From: a virus
DNA length: 24,656 nt
IMG/VR virus record: IMGVR_UViG_3300017773_000130
Span: 1 to 24,656 of that record
Reading direction: 5' to 3' (one strand)
Made by a program: the position numbers and the translations under genes. The notes beneath the pieces are model-generated. The model was not told the origin of the DNA. It saw nothing but the letters and a program-made list of their open reading frames with translations, and did not search any database. Position 1 is the stretch's first letter. Every line of letters begins with the position of its first letter. Below, one piece after another: positions 1 to 7,335 of the stretch.

Positions 1-81
1 CGTTGTGGTTTTCTCCCATCTAACAACAGTGATGCCTGGGAAGCGGGCAAACGACCCAGTAAACAAGGGTATTACTCATGA
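1..81 (+). CDS. C-terminal fragment of an unknown protein
   Basis: Frame 1 is open from the window edge to a TGA at 79-81 and encodes the last 26 residues of a protein whose start lies outside the window. The tail is polar (it includes KRPSKQGYYS) and matches no family I recognise. The stop overlaps the ATG of the next ORF as ATGA, the same coupling seen between the next two genes, which supports it as a real gene end. It is too short for a function. Confidence 0.4.
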   Translation, partial: RCGFLPSNNSDAWEAGKRPSKQGYYS

Positions 82-230
82 ACGACAAAGAATTTATCCA
101 CGAAATATATCAATTAGTTGTTGGTGATGAACATGCGTCAAGGACAGATAACAACAAATTTAGCCACGAAGAAATCCTAGATTTAATAAAAGACTACCAA
201 CTTACATACTACGAAAAGGAAAACTCATGA
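78..230 (+). CDS. Small acidic hypothetical protein, 50 aa
   Basis: The ORF starts at ATG 78 with an AAGGG ribosome binding site about 8 nt upstream and ends in TGA at 228-230. It begins MNDKEFIHEI and is rich in Asp, Glu and Lys, with no membrane segment or cysteine. Both ends are coupled to neighbours by ATGA overlaps (78-81 and 227-230), which is the main reason to believe it. I recognise no family. Small proteins like this are typical of early regions of phage genomes, where some modify host enzymes, but nothing in the sequence shows what this one does. Confidence 0.6.
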   Translation: MNDKEFIHEIYQLVVGDEHASRTDNNKFSHEEILDLIKDYQLTYYEKENS

Positions 231-421
231 ACCGTATGCCATGTAGAATTACCGACGACCCATACAGCGACTACTCTGATTTTATAGAGCAAGAAGGCGT
301 GTATAAACAGTACATTGAAGCTGATCCAGACTATGAGCGCGATACGCAGCTAAACAAAAAACTCGTGCTGAACACAAGTCTTGAACCATTAATCACTCCT
401 CATGTAGGAGACAAACCATAA
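227..421 (+). CDS. Small acidic hypothetical protein, 64 aa
   Basis: The ATG at 227 overlaps the stop of the preceding ORF, and an AAAAGGAAAA ribosome binding site lies just upstream. The protein is acidic, with Asp/Glu/Tyr clusters (DDPYSDYSDF near residues 10-19 and DPDYERD near 33-39), and has no transmembrane segment. It is the last gene before promoter 427-455, so this small operon and the DUF3310 gene are probably separate transcription units with read-through. I recognise no family. Confidence 0.65.
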   Translation: MNRMPCRITDDPYSDYSDFIEQEGVYKQYIEADPDYERDTQLNKKLVLNTSLEPLITPHVGDKP

Positions 422-426
422 AGTAC

Positions 427-456
427 TTGAGCTAATATATTAGCACTGATACTATT
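427..456 (+). promoter_or_regulatory. Sigma70-type promoter with overlapping dyad operator (copy 1)
   Basis: TTGAGC (427-432) and TACTAT (450-455) are separated by exactly 17 nt, and TG at 447-448 gives an extended -10. The spacer and -10 carry a dyad: left half TATATTAGC (436-444), centre ACT, right half GATACTATT (448-456). A separate perfect 14-bp palindrome, GCTAATATATTAGC, lies at 431-444. It sits between the stop at 421 and the DUF3310 gene and would drive that gene and the polymerase. The dyad recurs at four other places in the window. Confidence 0.65.
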
Positions 457-478
457 TCGCTCTTACCAGGAGAGTATG

Positions 479-781
479 ATGAGTATTAACGAAGCAACCC
501 CGAGAGACTGGGACAAAGTTAGCAAAACTAAATCTTATATTGACCCTTACGACATACAACCAGACCCAGTAAATAAGCCTTCGCATTACAACGCGGGTAA
601 TATTGAGTGCATTGATTATCTCAAAGATAGCTTAGGCACTAATTTTGAACATTACCTAGAAGGTTCAATAAAAAAATATCTTCACAGATTCCGCTATAAA
701 AAAAGTTCAGTAGAAGACCTTCGTAAAGCTCGTTGGTATTTAGACCGTTTAATCACCGAACAACTCGATAAAAATTCGTAA
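479..781 (+). CDS. DUF3310 / T7 gp1.7-like protein
   Basis: A protein of 100 aa. The core DPVNKPSHYNAGNIECIDYL (about residues 30-49) and the later KKYLHRF and DLRKARWYLDRLI blocks are the DUF3310 signature found in many phages. A member of this superfamily, T7 gp1.7, is a nucleotide kinase, so a role in dNTP metabolism near the polymerase is plausible but is not shown by visible motifs. Two ATGs stand in tandem at 476 and 479. The AGGAGAG at 468-474 is almost touching the first, so 479 (spacing 6 from AGGAG) is the better start. It follows promoter 427-455 and precedes the polymerase. Confidence 0.85.
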   Translation: MSINEATPRDWDKVSKTKSYIDPYDIQPDPVNKPSHYNAGNIECIDYLKDSLGTNFEHYLEGSIKKYLHRFRYKKSSVEDLRKARWYLDRLITEQLDKNS

Positions 782-807
782 TTTCCAACATCACCTAGGA
801 GGGTGCT

Positions 808-999
808 ATGGATACCAAAGAATACTTTCAAGAATTACCAGGTCTTGAAAAAGACAACCTTCATCCAGAATTTCATACATATTTAACTACTTATATACGT
901 GCAAGATCACCCCAGCTATATAGTGAAATTGCATCGCGCTTTAGATTTATAGAAGGCGAAATCTATGCTCAGCACGAATGCAATGGAAAACCTTTCTAA
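808..999 (+). CDS. Small hypothetical protein, 63 aa
   Basis: The ATG at 808 has a strong AGGAGGG ribosome binding site (797-803, spacing 4). The protein is soluble and mixed in charge, and I recognise no family. Its stop TAA (997-999) overlaps the polymerase start ATG (999) as TAATG, so translation of the polymerase is probably coupled to it. Position and coupling suggest it is expressed in step with the polymerase and may serve replication, but that is inference from context only. Confidence 0.75.
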   Translation: MDTKEYFQELPGLEKDNLHPEFHTYLTTYIRARSPQLYSEIASRFRFIEGEIYAQHECNGKPF

Positions 1000-2804
1000 T
1001 GTTAATAACTCTCGATTTTGAGACATACTTCGACACCAAAGTGTCTCTAAGCAAACTCACTACAATGGATTACGTCAGGCATGAAAAGTTCAAAGTATGG
1101 GGCGTTGGTATCAAGATTAATCATGATGAAACAGAGTGGTTTGGTGAAGACGAAACAGAAGCAGCAATACATGATATTGATTGGAGCGAAGCAACCCTTA
1201 TCTGTCACAACACCCCCTTTGATGGCTATATTTTAACCAGGTACTACGGCGTAATACCTAAATTTTATGTAGACACAGCATCTATGGCGCGCGCTTTAGC
1301 GCCAGGCCAGTCGGCCCGGCTAAAAGACTGCGCTATCCGCGAATTTCCAGACGACGAAACCATGCGTAAAGGTGAAGAACTTATAGATGCAAAAGGTATC
1401 TATGATCTAGATCCCGAAACAGAAGCAGCACTTGGTGGTTATTGTATACAAGATGTAGATCTCACCTACGCTTTGTATAGAAAAATGATTAATAAAATGC
1501 CACTGACTGAATTAGAACTTATCGACATCACTTGTCGAATGTTCTGCGAACCTAAATTGACCGCGAACCTCGAAACATTAATCAAGTTTCGTGATGAACA
1601 AATCTCTAATAGTGAAGCAGCCATTGCCGCTGCAGGTATTGACCGCAAGATACTTAGTTCTAATCAACAATTTGCAGACTACATAAAACTAGAATTAAAT
1701 ATTGTGCCGCCTACAAAACGTAGTCCAACAACAAACAAACAAATACCCGCGTTAGGTAAAAACGATAAAGCATATCAACAGATGGTTGCAATGAACCCTC
1801 AACTGCAACATATCTGGGATGCCCGTGCCGCTGCAAAAAGTCGTATTAATCAAACCAGAGCGCAACGTTTCATTGATGCTAGACACGACGACGGCACGAT
1901 TTCTGTACCGCTGCGGTATTACGCAGCACACACAGGCCGTTTTGGCGGCACTGAAAAAATTAATATGCAAAACATGCCGCGTAAATCCCCATTACGTGCA
2001 GCATTAGAAGCACCCGAAGGTAAATTAGTATTCGTAGCCGACTTATCAAACATTGAAGCGCGTATGCTTGCCTGGTTAGCAGATGAAGATGACTTGTTGC
2101 AGCAATTTAGAAACAACGAAGATGTATACGCTAACCTCGCACAAGACATCTATGGACGTCCCATAAATAAAGATGATCATCCGCTTGAACGTTTTGTAGG
2201 TAAGACTGCAGTTTTAGGTCTTGGCTACGGAATGGGTGCTACAAAATTTCAAGCAACTTTAGAAGCTGGCGCTATGGGCCCGCCCATGAAATTTTCTGAT
2301 AAAGAAGCAACAAACGTTGTAAATACATACCGCACTACATATCCAGGTATACAAAATTTGTGGACTAAATTAGAACTCAAACTTATCAATACAATCAATT
2401 GTAATTTTCACGAAGTTTGGCGCTGTCTAATTTTTAGTGACAAAAAAATAGAGCTGCCTAATGGTTTAGCCTTGCATTACAACAACCTCCAACACAAAGG
2501 AGGGCGGTTAACTTACACCTCTCGAAACGAAGAGCAAACATGGGGAGGGCGTATTACCGAAAACGTAGTACAAGCACTATCGCGTCTTGTTGTAACAGAT
2601 GCAATGCTACGTATTCAATCTGACAAAGATCTCAATGCTGATGTTGTACTTACAGTGCATGATGAGATCGTTTTAATTAGCCAAGCTATTAATCCTGATG
2701 CTACAATGGACAAGCTCATTGAGCACATGTGTGTCCCTCCATCTTGGGCACCAACCCTTCCTCTTCATGCGGAAGGCGGATATGGCAAAGGATATAGCAA
2801 ATAA
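999..2804 (+). CDS. polA: Family A DNA polymerase (Pol I type) with 3'-5' exonuclease
   Basis: A protein of 601 aa, typical for phage replicative family A polymerases. The exonuclease domain shows Exo I D6-F-E8, Exo II HNTPFDGY and an Exo III-like YCIQDVDLTYALY. The polymerase domain has motif A VADLSNIEAR (catalytic D348), motif B RFVGKTAVLGLGYG and motif C VHDE (H554-D555-E556). The motif B residue equivalent to E. coli Phe762 is Leu406 (codon 2214-2216), a class that viral metagenomic work links with temperate phages. The start at 999 is preferred over 978 because it forms TAATG with the preceding gene and places DFET at the expected distance. It presumably copies the phage genome with the primase-helicase encoded downstream. 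Confidence 0.96.
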   Translation: MLITLDFETYFDTKVSLSKLTTMDYVRHEKFKVWGVGIKINHDETEWFGEDETEAAIHDIDWSEATLICHNTPFDGYILTRYYGVIPKFYVDTASMARALAPGQSARLKDCAIREFPDDETMRKGEELIDAKGIYDLDPETEAALGGYCIQDVDLTYALYRKMINKMPLTELELIDITCRMFCEPKLTANLETLIKFRDEQISNSEAAIAAAGIDRKILSSNQQFADYIKLELNIVPPTKRSPTTNKQIPALGKNDKAYQQMVAMNPQLQHIWDARAAAKSRINQTRAQRFIDARHDDGTISVPLRYYAAHTGRFGGTEKINMQNMPRKSPLRAALEAPEGKLVFVADLSNIEARMLAWLADEDDLLQQFRNNEDVYANLAQDIYGRPINKDDHPLERFVGKTAVLGLGYGMGATKFQATLEAGAMGPPMKFSDKEATNVVNTYRTTYPGIQNLWTKLELKLINTINCNFHEVWRCLIFSDKKIELPNGLALHYNNLQHKGGRLTYTSRNEEQTWGGRITENVVQALSRLVVTDAMLRIQSDKDLNADVVLTVHDEIVLISQAINPDATMDKLIEHMCVPPSWAPTLPLHAEGGYGKGYSK

Positions 2805-2808
2805 TTAA

Positions 2809-2997
2809 ATGTCTAGACTAGTGCTAACAAGGAAGATTAACGAACAAATCATCATTCACAAAGATGACGACGGCGTTTTGGCGACATTGAAAGTGTCAAA
2901 GGTTGACAGGAACCAGGTTCGCTTAACATTTGAAGCTGGTAATGAGATCAGGATTGATCGACAAGAAATATTCGACAAGAACGCTCCTACTAAATAA
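2809..2997 (+). CDS. csrA: CsrA/RsmA-family RNA-binding regulator
   Basis: At 62 aa this matches the usual CsrA length. CsrA dimers bind GGA motifs in mRNA leaders, usually blocking ribosome binding. The first strand has LVLTRK (residues 4-9, with R8 like CsrA R6), followed by an NE in place of the usual GE, the NQVRL block (35-39), and DRQEIF (50-55), whose R51 matches the RNA-contacting R44. It lies 4 nt after the polymerase stop with a poor ribosome binding site, so it may depend on coupling. The primase mRNA just downstream carries a GGA-containing hairpin loop, a possible target. It could act on phage or host mRNAs. The family call is firm and the target is unknown. Confidence 0.92.
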   Translation: MSRLVLTRKINEQIIIHKDDDGVLATLKVSKVDRNQVRLTFEAGNEIRIDRQEIFDKNAPTK

Positions 2998-3017
2998 ATA
3001 ATACCTATGGTATTATT
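2997..3017 (+). promoter_or_regulatory. Perfect dyad operator overlapping extended -10 promoter (copy 2)
   Basis: The left half AATAATACC (2997-3005), centre TAT, and right half GGTATTATT (3009-3017) form a perfect 9-bp inverted repeat. The right half contains TG-G-TATTAT (3008-3016 with T at 3008), an extended -10. The -35 region is weak. The dyad starts at the last base of the csrA stop codon and lies directly upstream of the primase-helicase ribosome binding site, so it probably controls that gene. It is the most symmetric of five copies. Confidence 0.6.
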
Positions 3018-3020
3018 GAT

Positions 3021-3036
3021 GCTCTGTAGGAGGAGC
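3021..3036 (+). promoter_or_regulatory. Candidate CsrA-binding hairpin at the primase ribosome binding site
   Basis: GCTC (3021-3024) pairs with GAGC (3033-3036), leaving the loop TGTAGGAG, which presents a GGA next to the AUG at 3038. GGA in a short hairpin loop overlapping the Shine-Dalgarno is the classic CsrA target layout, and csrA is the preceding gene. The stem is only 4 bp, and GGA is common in ribosome binding sites, so this is a hypothesis. Confidence 0.3.
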
Positions 3037-3037
3037 C

Positions 3038-5536
3038 ATGCAATTAACGTTTTTAGAAGCCGCGAATGGGCAACGGCTAAGCAAACGACACTGCCCAAAA
3101 AATGGATTTACCCCATACCCACACGTAAAAAACGTAACATCTCACGAACATAATATACCTTTAAACGATGCTGGCTTAGCCATGCTAGAACGTCTTATTA
3201 TTGATGAAGGCAATAAAGGCTACTGTCTATTAAAAGGTGATCTAAAACGTCCACTTTCTAACGAATCGCGAGCAGGAAAAACGAACCGCGTTGCGTACTC
3301 CAATCTACTTGTACTTGATATTGATGGCATTACATTGCCAGGGCATACAAATTTAAAATCCTATGATGCTAAAGCAATAAGTATATTAGCAAAATCAATA
3401 TTGCGTGAGTTACCACCTGCATTACAAGACTGTAGCTTTATTGCACAAGCATCATCTAGTTTAGGTCTTAAAGGAGACAAGGTTTCCTTACATATATTTA
3501 TGCTTCTCAAACATGCTATGCCTGCAAAAGCAGTCAAATTATGGTTGCAAGCAGCTAATTTTGAATCTCAACTTTTCGCATCTCAATTAGAGCTGTCTTC
3601 TAATGGGCATTCACTCAAGTTCCCCCTTGATGCAAGCGTTGCTGATAATTCAAAACTCATCTTCATTGCTCCTCCTACCTTTGAAGACGGAACCCACGAC
3701 CCTTTCAGATCCTCGTCTGATCGGGTTGTGCGCGTTTCCGGTATTACAAACGTTCTGGATCTTGCAGCTCTTATGGGCGACATTAGTCCAGAAGTAATAC
3801 ATCAAAAAAGTAATGAATATAAAAATAAATTACGTCTACAGCGCGGCTTTAAAGCAAAAAAAGAACGGTTAACCATCGCTACTGTTAATAATAAATCAGA
3901 AGAAATTCTAAATAATCCTGACAAAATGTCTATTCAAATTACAGACGATACAAACCCTCCATACATAAGGTGTAACGTAAACGGCGGAGACAGCAACGCA
4001 TATTATTTCAAACTTGAAGATCCTACATATATGTTCAATTTTAAAGGCGAACCTATATGGTCAATTGAACAAGCTGACCCGGATTTCTACAAATCATTAT
4101 TTGATGTGTATCAAGAAGAAATGGAAAAAGAGGGTAGAGCTAACTTCCCTGTAGCATTACGTGATTTTTATACAGATACATATTACAACGGTGTTTTTGA
4201 TCCAAACCTTAACCAATTCAGTGAAGACTTTCCGCTTATGCCTTGTTCATCAGCTAGTATAGAAGGGTTTATGCGTTCCCACGGACGTAGTAAGCCTGAT
4301 TTTGTACCTGATGCAAAAGTTGTCTTTAACCCAACATCTGACGAAGCAGCTGTAAATTTAACTAACGTGCCTTATCACATCAATATGTTTCGTAAAACAG
4401 AATACATGCTATCAAACCGTAAACACGAATCATTAAGCATGGGTGACGCACATAAAATCGCAAGCTCATGCCCACTTATATATAAACTTTTAACCCACAT
4501 TCTTGGTGGTCAAAACTTAGAAGTTGAACACTTTACTAATTGGTTAGCTTACATTTTTCAAACTAAAAAGAAAGCAATGACCGCATGGGTATTACAAGGT
4601 GTACCTGGTACAGGTAAAGGTATCTTTTACACTAAAGTGCTGCGTCCACTTTTTGGTGTAGAGCATGTGCCAATGCGTGCATTGCAAAACATCGAAGAGC
4701 AATTCAATCTTTATATGAGACAAGCACTGTTCCTAGTTGTTGATGAATTCCATATGGCATCAGCTAATGCAGGTACCATGAAAATTGCTGATAAACTCAA
4801 GAACGCTATTACAGAAAACACAATGACTATTCGTGCAATGCGTTCTAATCAAGTTGAAATGCCTAACTTCACTAACTTTATCTTCCTTACTAACCGTATG
4901 GATGCTGTAAAAATTGAAGAAGGCGACCGTCGATACAACATCGCTCCAAGACAGGAGCAAAAGCTTGAACATGTATACCCAGAAGTTATCGAAGGTATTG
5001 ATGATATAAGCAAAGAACTAACTGTCTTTGCAGCACTACTGCAAAATTACAATGTTAACAAACAACTTGTGCGTACACCTATTGCTAATAATGCAAAAGC
5101 ACAAATGGCTCAAGTAACAATGTCAGTTATGGAAGAGTTCTTTGCAGCAGTGCGTAACAACAACCTTAATTTCTTTACAGAAATTCTAGATATTAGCGTA
5201 ACCAATGTTATGCAAGCGCAAGAAATTACAACCGCACAACGCTTTGTAAAGCAGTGGATTGCAGAATCTGAATGGCCTTATTCCGTCATACCAATGGAAC
5301 ACTTGCGAGTTGTATATTCAGTACTAACAGAAGATCGTATGTCTCAACGTGAATTTATAAAAAAAGCAGAGCGTTGTGGAGTAAGTAGAGAACGTAAAAG
5401 AGTCTATGGAAGTCCACGATCCGTTAATCCAATTAATGGTGTAATTACACAATGGCAACTTATAAACGATACGTTTAAAGAACTTACCGATAAGTACTTT
5501 GATGCAAACGATAAGAAGCTTCTTGCAGTAAAATAA
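3038..5536 (+). CDS. Bifunctional AEP-type primase and SF3-like helicase
   Basis: A protein of 832 aa. The N-terminal part carries the archaeo-eukaryotic primase signatures LVLDIDG (D94, D96) and SLHIF (S150, H152), expected to bind the metal ions and nucleotide. The C-terminal part is a P-loop ATPase: Walker A GVPGTGKG (K527), Walker B LFLVVDEFH (D569, E570), then FTNFIFLTNR, a sensor-1-like motif, as in phage and plasmid primase-helicases of the P4/DUF5906 type. It would unwind the template and lay primers for the family A polymerase. The AGGAGG ribosome binding site is strong and the ATG at 3038 well placed. Its expression is probably governed by the dyad at 2997-3017 and perhaps by CsrA. 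The central 250-500 region shows no motif I recognise. Confidence 0.9.
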   Translation: MQLTFLEAANGQRLSKRHCPKNGFTPYPHVKNVTSHEHNIPLNDAGLAMLERLIIDEGNKGYCLLKGDLKRPLSNESRAGKTNRVAYSNLLVLDIDGITLPGHTNLKSYDAKAISILAKSILRELPPALQDCSFIAQASSSLGLKGDKVSLHIFMLLKHAMPAKAVKLWLQAANFESQLFASQLELSSNGHSLKFPLDASVADNSKLIFIAPPTFEDGTHDPFRSSSDRVVRVSGITNVLDLAALMGDISPEVIHQKSNEYKNKLRLQRGFKAKKERLTIATVNNKSEEILNNPDKMSIQITDDTNPPYIRCNVNGGDSNAYYFKLEDPTYMFNFKGEPIWSIEQADPDFYKSLFDVYQEEMEKEGRANFPVALRDFYTDTYYNGVFDPNLNQFSEDFPLMPCSSASIEGFMRSHGRSKPDFVPDAKVVFNPTSDEAAVNLTNVPYHINMFRKTEYMLSNRKHESLSMGDAHKIASSCPLIYKLLTHILGGQNLEVEHFTNWLAYIFQTKKKAMTAWVLQGVPGTGKGIFYTKVLRPLFGVEHVPMRALQNIEEQFNLYMRQALFLVVDEFHMASANAGTMKIADKLKNAITENTMTIRAMRSNQVEMPNFTNFIFLTNRMDAVKIEEGDRRYNIAPRQEQKLEHVYPEVIEGIDDISKELTVFAALLQNYNVNKQLVRTPIANNAKAQMAQVTMSVMEEFFAAVRNNNLNFFTEILDISVTNVMQAQEITTAQRFVKQWIAESEWPYSVIPMEHLRVVYSVLTEDRMSQREFIKKAERCGVSRERKRVYGSPRSVNPINGVITQWQLINDTFKELTDKYFDANDKKLLAVK

Positions 5537-5557
5537 TATAATACCTATACTAATACT
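5523..5557 (+). promoter_or_regulatory. Sigma70-type promoter with dyad operator (copy 3)
   Basis: TTGCAG (5523-5528) and TATACT (5546-5551) are spaced 17 nt apart. The dyad here is left half TATAATACC (5537-5545), centre TAT, and right half ACTAATACT (5549-5557). It overlaps the 3' end of the primase-helicase gene and would start a transcript near 5558, just upstream of the nuclease gene, which favours the start at 5587 over an upstream in-frame start at 5563. Confidence 0.6.
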
Positions 5558-5586
5558 TCTATTTGTTACTATTCTTAGGATATAGA

Positions 5587-6336
5587 ATGATTAAGTTAAC
5601 TCAGGATACGAGACCCGACAATGTTGTCGATTTTGAAAAACCTAAATCATTAGGTGATGTACGTGCTTGGAGTTACTCAGCTTTAAAAGTTTACGAAGAT
5701 TGCCCTTATCGTACATATATCAGCAAAGTAAAAGGTGTTAAAGAACCTAGTGGCCCAGCAGCTGATCGTGGTACACAAATCCACCAAGAAGCGGAAGACT
5801 ATGTTAATGGTACTCTTAGTGAGCTGCCAGATTCATGTAAAAAATTTGAAGATGACTTTAAAGAGCTGCGTCGATTGTTTATTGACGCTAAAGTAGAGCT
5901 CGAAGGTGAATGGGGTTTTGACTTAGATTGGGCTCCAGTTGGTTGGATGCAAAAAGAAACATGGGCTCGCATCAAACTTGATGCATTAGTTCACGAAGAT
6001 GAATCATCAGCTCGAGTTATCGACTACAAAACAGGCAAGCATTTTGGCAATGAAATAGCTCATGGGCAACAAGGTTTGCTTTATGCCATTGGTACTTTTT
6101 TTAGATACCCACATCTTCAATTTGTACAAACTGAATTTTGGTATTTAGACCACAGCAAAATTACTTCAAAACAATATACACGCGAACAAGCAATGGTCTT
6201 TGCACCTGGTTTTCACCGGCGTGCAATAAAGATGACCACTGAAACAGAATTTGCTCCAACACCCAGTAAAGACAGTTGCAGATGGTGTTCATTCCGCAAA
6301 GGTGATGAACCTGAATGTACTTGGGGTGTTAGCTAA
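5587..6336 (+). CDS. Cas4/RecB-like PD-(D/E)XK exonuclease with probable 4Fe-4S cluster
   Basis: A protein of 249 aa. It has WSYSALKVYEDCPYRTY near the N-terminus (C39), GTQIHQEAE (H66), KLDALV (D132), VIDYKTG (D146, K148) and a QxxxY-like Q162/Y166: the RecB-family nuclease core in order. The C-terminus has CRWCSF and EPEC (C231, C234, C244). With C39 this gives the four-cysteine arrangement that holds an iron-sulfur cluster in Cas4, AddB and related nucleases. It probably resects DNA ends for recombination or replication. There are no CRISPR repeats in the window, so a CRISPR role is not suggested. The start at 5587 has AGGA 6 nt upstream and lies after promoter 5523-5551. Confidence 0.9.
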   Translation: MIKLTQDTRPDNVVDFEKPKSLGDVRAWSYSALKVYEDCPYRTYISKVKGVKEPSGPAADRGTQIHQEAEDYVNGTLSELPDSCKKFEDDFKELRRLFIDAKVELEGEWGFDLDWAPVGWMQKETWARIKLDALVHEDESSARVIDYKTGKHFGNEIAHGQQGLLYAIGTFFRYPHLQFVQTEFWYLDHSKITSKQYTREQAMVFAPGFHRRAIKMTTETEFAPTPSKDSCRWCSFRKGDEPECTWGVS

Positions 6337-6369
6337 ACATCTTATTTTCCCCTAAATAAGACCCTTTTT

Positions 6370-6393
6370 GCCCCTCACTAGAGGGGCTTTTTT
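6370..6393 (+). terminator. Intrinsic (Rho-independent) terminator
   Basis: GCCCCTC (6370-6376), loop ACTA, and GAGGGGC (6381-6387) form a 7-bp GC-rich stem followed by six T residues (6388-6393). It stands 33 nt after the nuclease stop and closes the replication operon. The T run is on the + side only, so it works for rightward transcription. Confidence 0.92.
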
Positions 6394-6445
6394 ATTCCCG
6401 ATCGGAATTTAACTGATCCTCATGAAGAATAAACAGGAGAACTCA

Positions 6446-6640
6446 ATGAAACATCTAAATAAAACACTCAGATATGCTCTGGGTGTTTTTCTCATATTTT
6501 TATTTTTTACTCTTATAGGCCAAGCAATTGCTATTGCATTTTACACTTCACTTGCAATCGCAAGTCTAATCAGCTTGGTCTACTTATTTTCAAGGAAAAC
6601 AAATGATTCAAGCAGTAATTGCAATTCTAAACATTTATGA
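6446..6640 (+). CDS. Small membrane protein, 64 aa, two transmembrane segments
   Basis: The start at 6446 has AGGAGA 5 nt upstream; an in-frame ATG at 6422 lacks such a site. After a basic start (MKHLNKTLR), residues of about 10-50 are almost wholly hydrophobic and long enough for two transmembrane helices, and the tail is polar. It opens a run of four overlapping small membrane-protein genes behind the terminator. No family is recognised. A holin-like, exclusion or membrane-anchoring role is possible, but the sequence does not decide. Confidence 0.65.
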   Translation: MKHLNKTLRYALGVFLIFLFFTLIGQAIAIAFYTSLAIASLISLVYLFSRKTNDSSSNCNSKHL

Positions 6641-6731
6641 ACTTTCATTATTTATCGCTGCATTTATAGGAGTTATTTATGATTTTTGCAGGTCTACTTT
6701 CAGCACTAGGACTACTGTTCCTGATATTTAA
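6603..6731 (+). CDS. Very small membrane protein, 42 aa
   Basis: The ATG at 6603 follows AAGGAAA (6592-6598). The first 26 residues (from MIQAVIAILNIYEL) are hydrophobic and can span the membrane once; the tail is short, with Thr and Arg. It overlaps the preceding gene by 38 nt in another frame and the following one by 53 nt, so it is a nested gene whose existence rests on the ribosome binding site and hydrophobicity. The function is unknown. Confidence 0.45.
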   Translation: MIQAVIAILNIYELSLFIAAFIGVIYDFCRSTFSTRTTVPDI

Positions 6732-6969
6732 ATTTGGTATACGCCGTGTTATTGCGTACGACATACCTATCGATATTACTGTTACAGGCTTTCTCATGTA
6801 TGCATTTGCTGGCACATACAGCGGCATGATTGCAGCTATGGTCGGCGGCTTAATTGTTTCTATTACTTTATTCATTATGAAACAAACTATGCGTCGCGAA
6901 GAACTCAAACTAATCAAAATTAAATCTTTCCCATATCGCGCTATGCGTTGGGTAGGAGTACAGCCATGA
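6679..6969 (+). CDS. Membrane protein, 96 aa, two transmembrane segments
   Basis: AGGAG (6668-6672) lies 6 nt before ATG 6679. Hydrophobic stretches at about residues 2-20 and 32-66 are separated by RRVIAYDIPID, and the C-terminal 30 residues are basic (MKQTMRREELKLIKIK), which suggests a cytoplasmic tail. The stop overlaps the next start as ATGA at 6966-6969. I recognise no family. It is the largest of the membrane cluster and the best-supported member. Confidence 0.75.
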   Translation: MIFAGLLSALGLLFLIFKFGIRRVIAYDIPIDITVTGFLMYAFAGTYSGMIAAMVGGLIVSITLFIMKQTMRREELKLIKIKSFPYRAMRWVGVQP

Positions 6970-7106
6970 TTTTAAATATTATCAGTTTTATATTTACAGT
7001 TATTATTTTTGGAATTTTATTTGATGGTGCTCGACTCATGCTTCAAGACGCAGAAAAGCGCCATGAAATTAGAAAAAAATTACAAGAGGAACAAGACAAT
7101 GACTGA
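6966..7106 (+). CDS. Single-pass membrane protein with charged tail, 46 aa
   Basis: The ATG at 6966 overlaps the stop of the preceding gene (ATGA). Residues 2-19 (ILNIISFIFTVIIFGILF) form one transmembrane helix, followed by a strongly charged helical tail (QDAEKRHEIRKKLQEEQDND). This shape is common for small phage membrane effectors and spanin- or holin-accessory proteins, but there is no specific match. Its end overlaps the ATG at 7099 by 8 nt. Confidence 0.6.
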   Translation: MILNIISFIFTVIIFGILFDGARLMLQDAEKRHEIRKKLQEEQDND

Positions 7107-7335
7107 TTACAAAGAATTGTTATGTGGACACTTAAAGGAGATCTTTGATGACGCTGCCAGCAAACCTAAAAATGTTTTACAAAAGGGAAGGAACAATTAT
7201 TCAGTACACAATATCGACAGACCCCGAGGAAGCTATGTACTGGTCAACATACCGTCTCAAGAAAGGAGATATAAGCCTTCATATCAAGTTAGACAGATCG
7301 TTGAAAGCACAGATCAAAGAGGAGATCCTGCATGA
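7099..7335 (+). CDS. Hypothetical protein, 78 aa, overlapping another ORF
   Basis: It starts at ATG 7099 after AGAGGAA and ends in a TGA that overlaps the ATG of the GP88-like gene (ATGA at 7332-7335). The first 22 residues look protein-like; the rest is Arg-, Lys- and Pro-rich and may be constrained by the ORF in the other frame (7148-7465). Either both genes are real and overlap by 188 nt, or only one is used. No family is recognised. Confidence 0.4.
   Translation: MTDYKELLCGHLKEIFDDAASKPKNVLQKGRNNYSVHNIDRPRGSYVLVNIPSQERRYKPSYQVRQIVESTDQRGDPA

Noticed and set aside
1752-2149. - strand ORFs opposite the polymerase gene
   Set aside because: They are antisense shadows of conserved polymerase motifs with no ribosome binding site or recognisable domain.
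5587-6336. A CRISPR-Cas system based on the Cas4-like protein
   Set aside because: No cas1, cas2, effector gene or repeat array is present. The context is phage replication.
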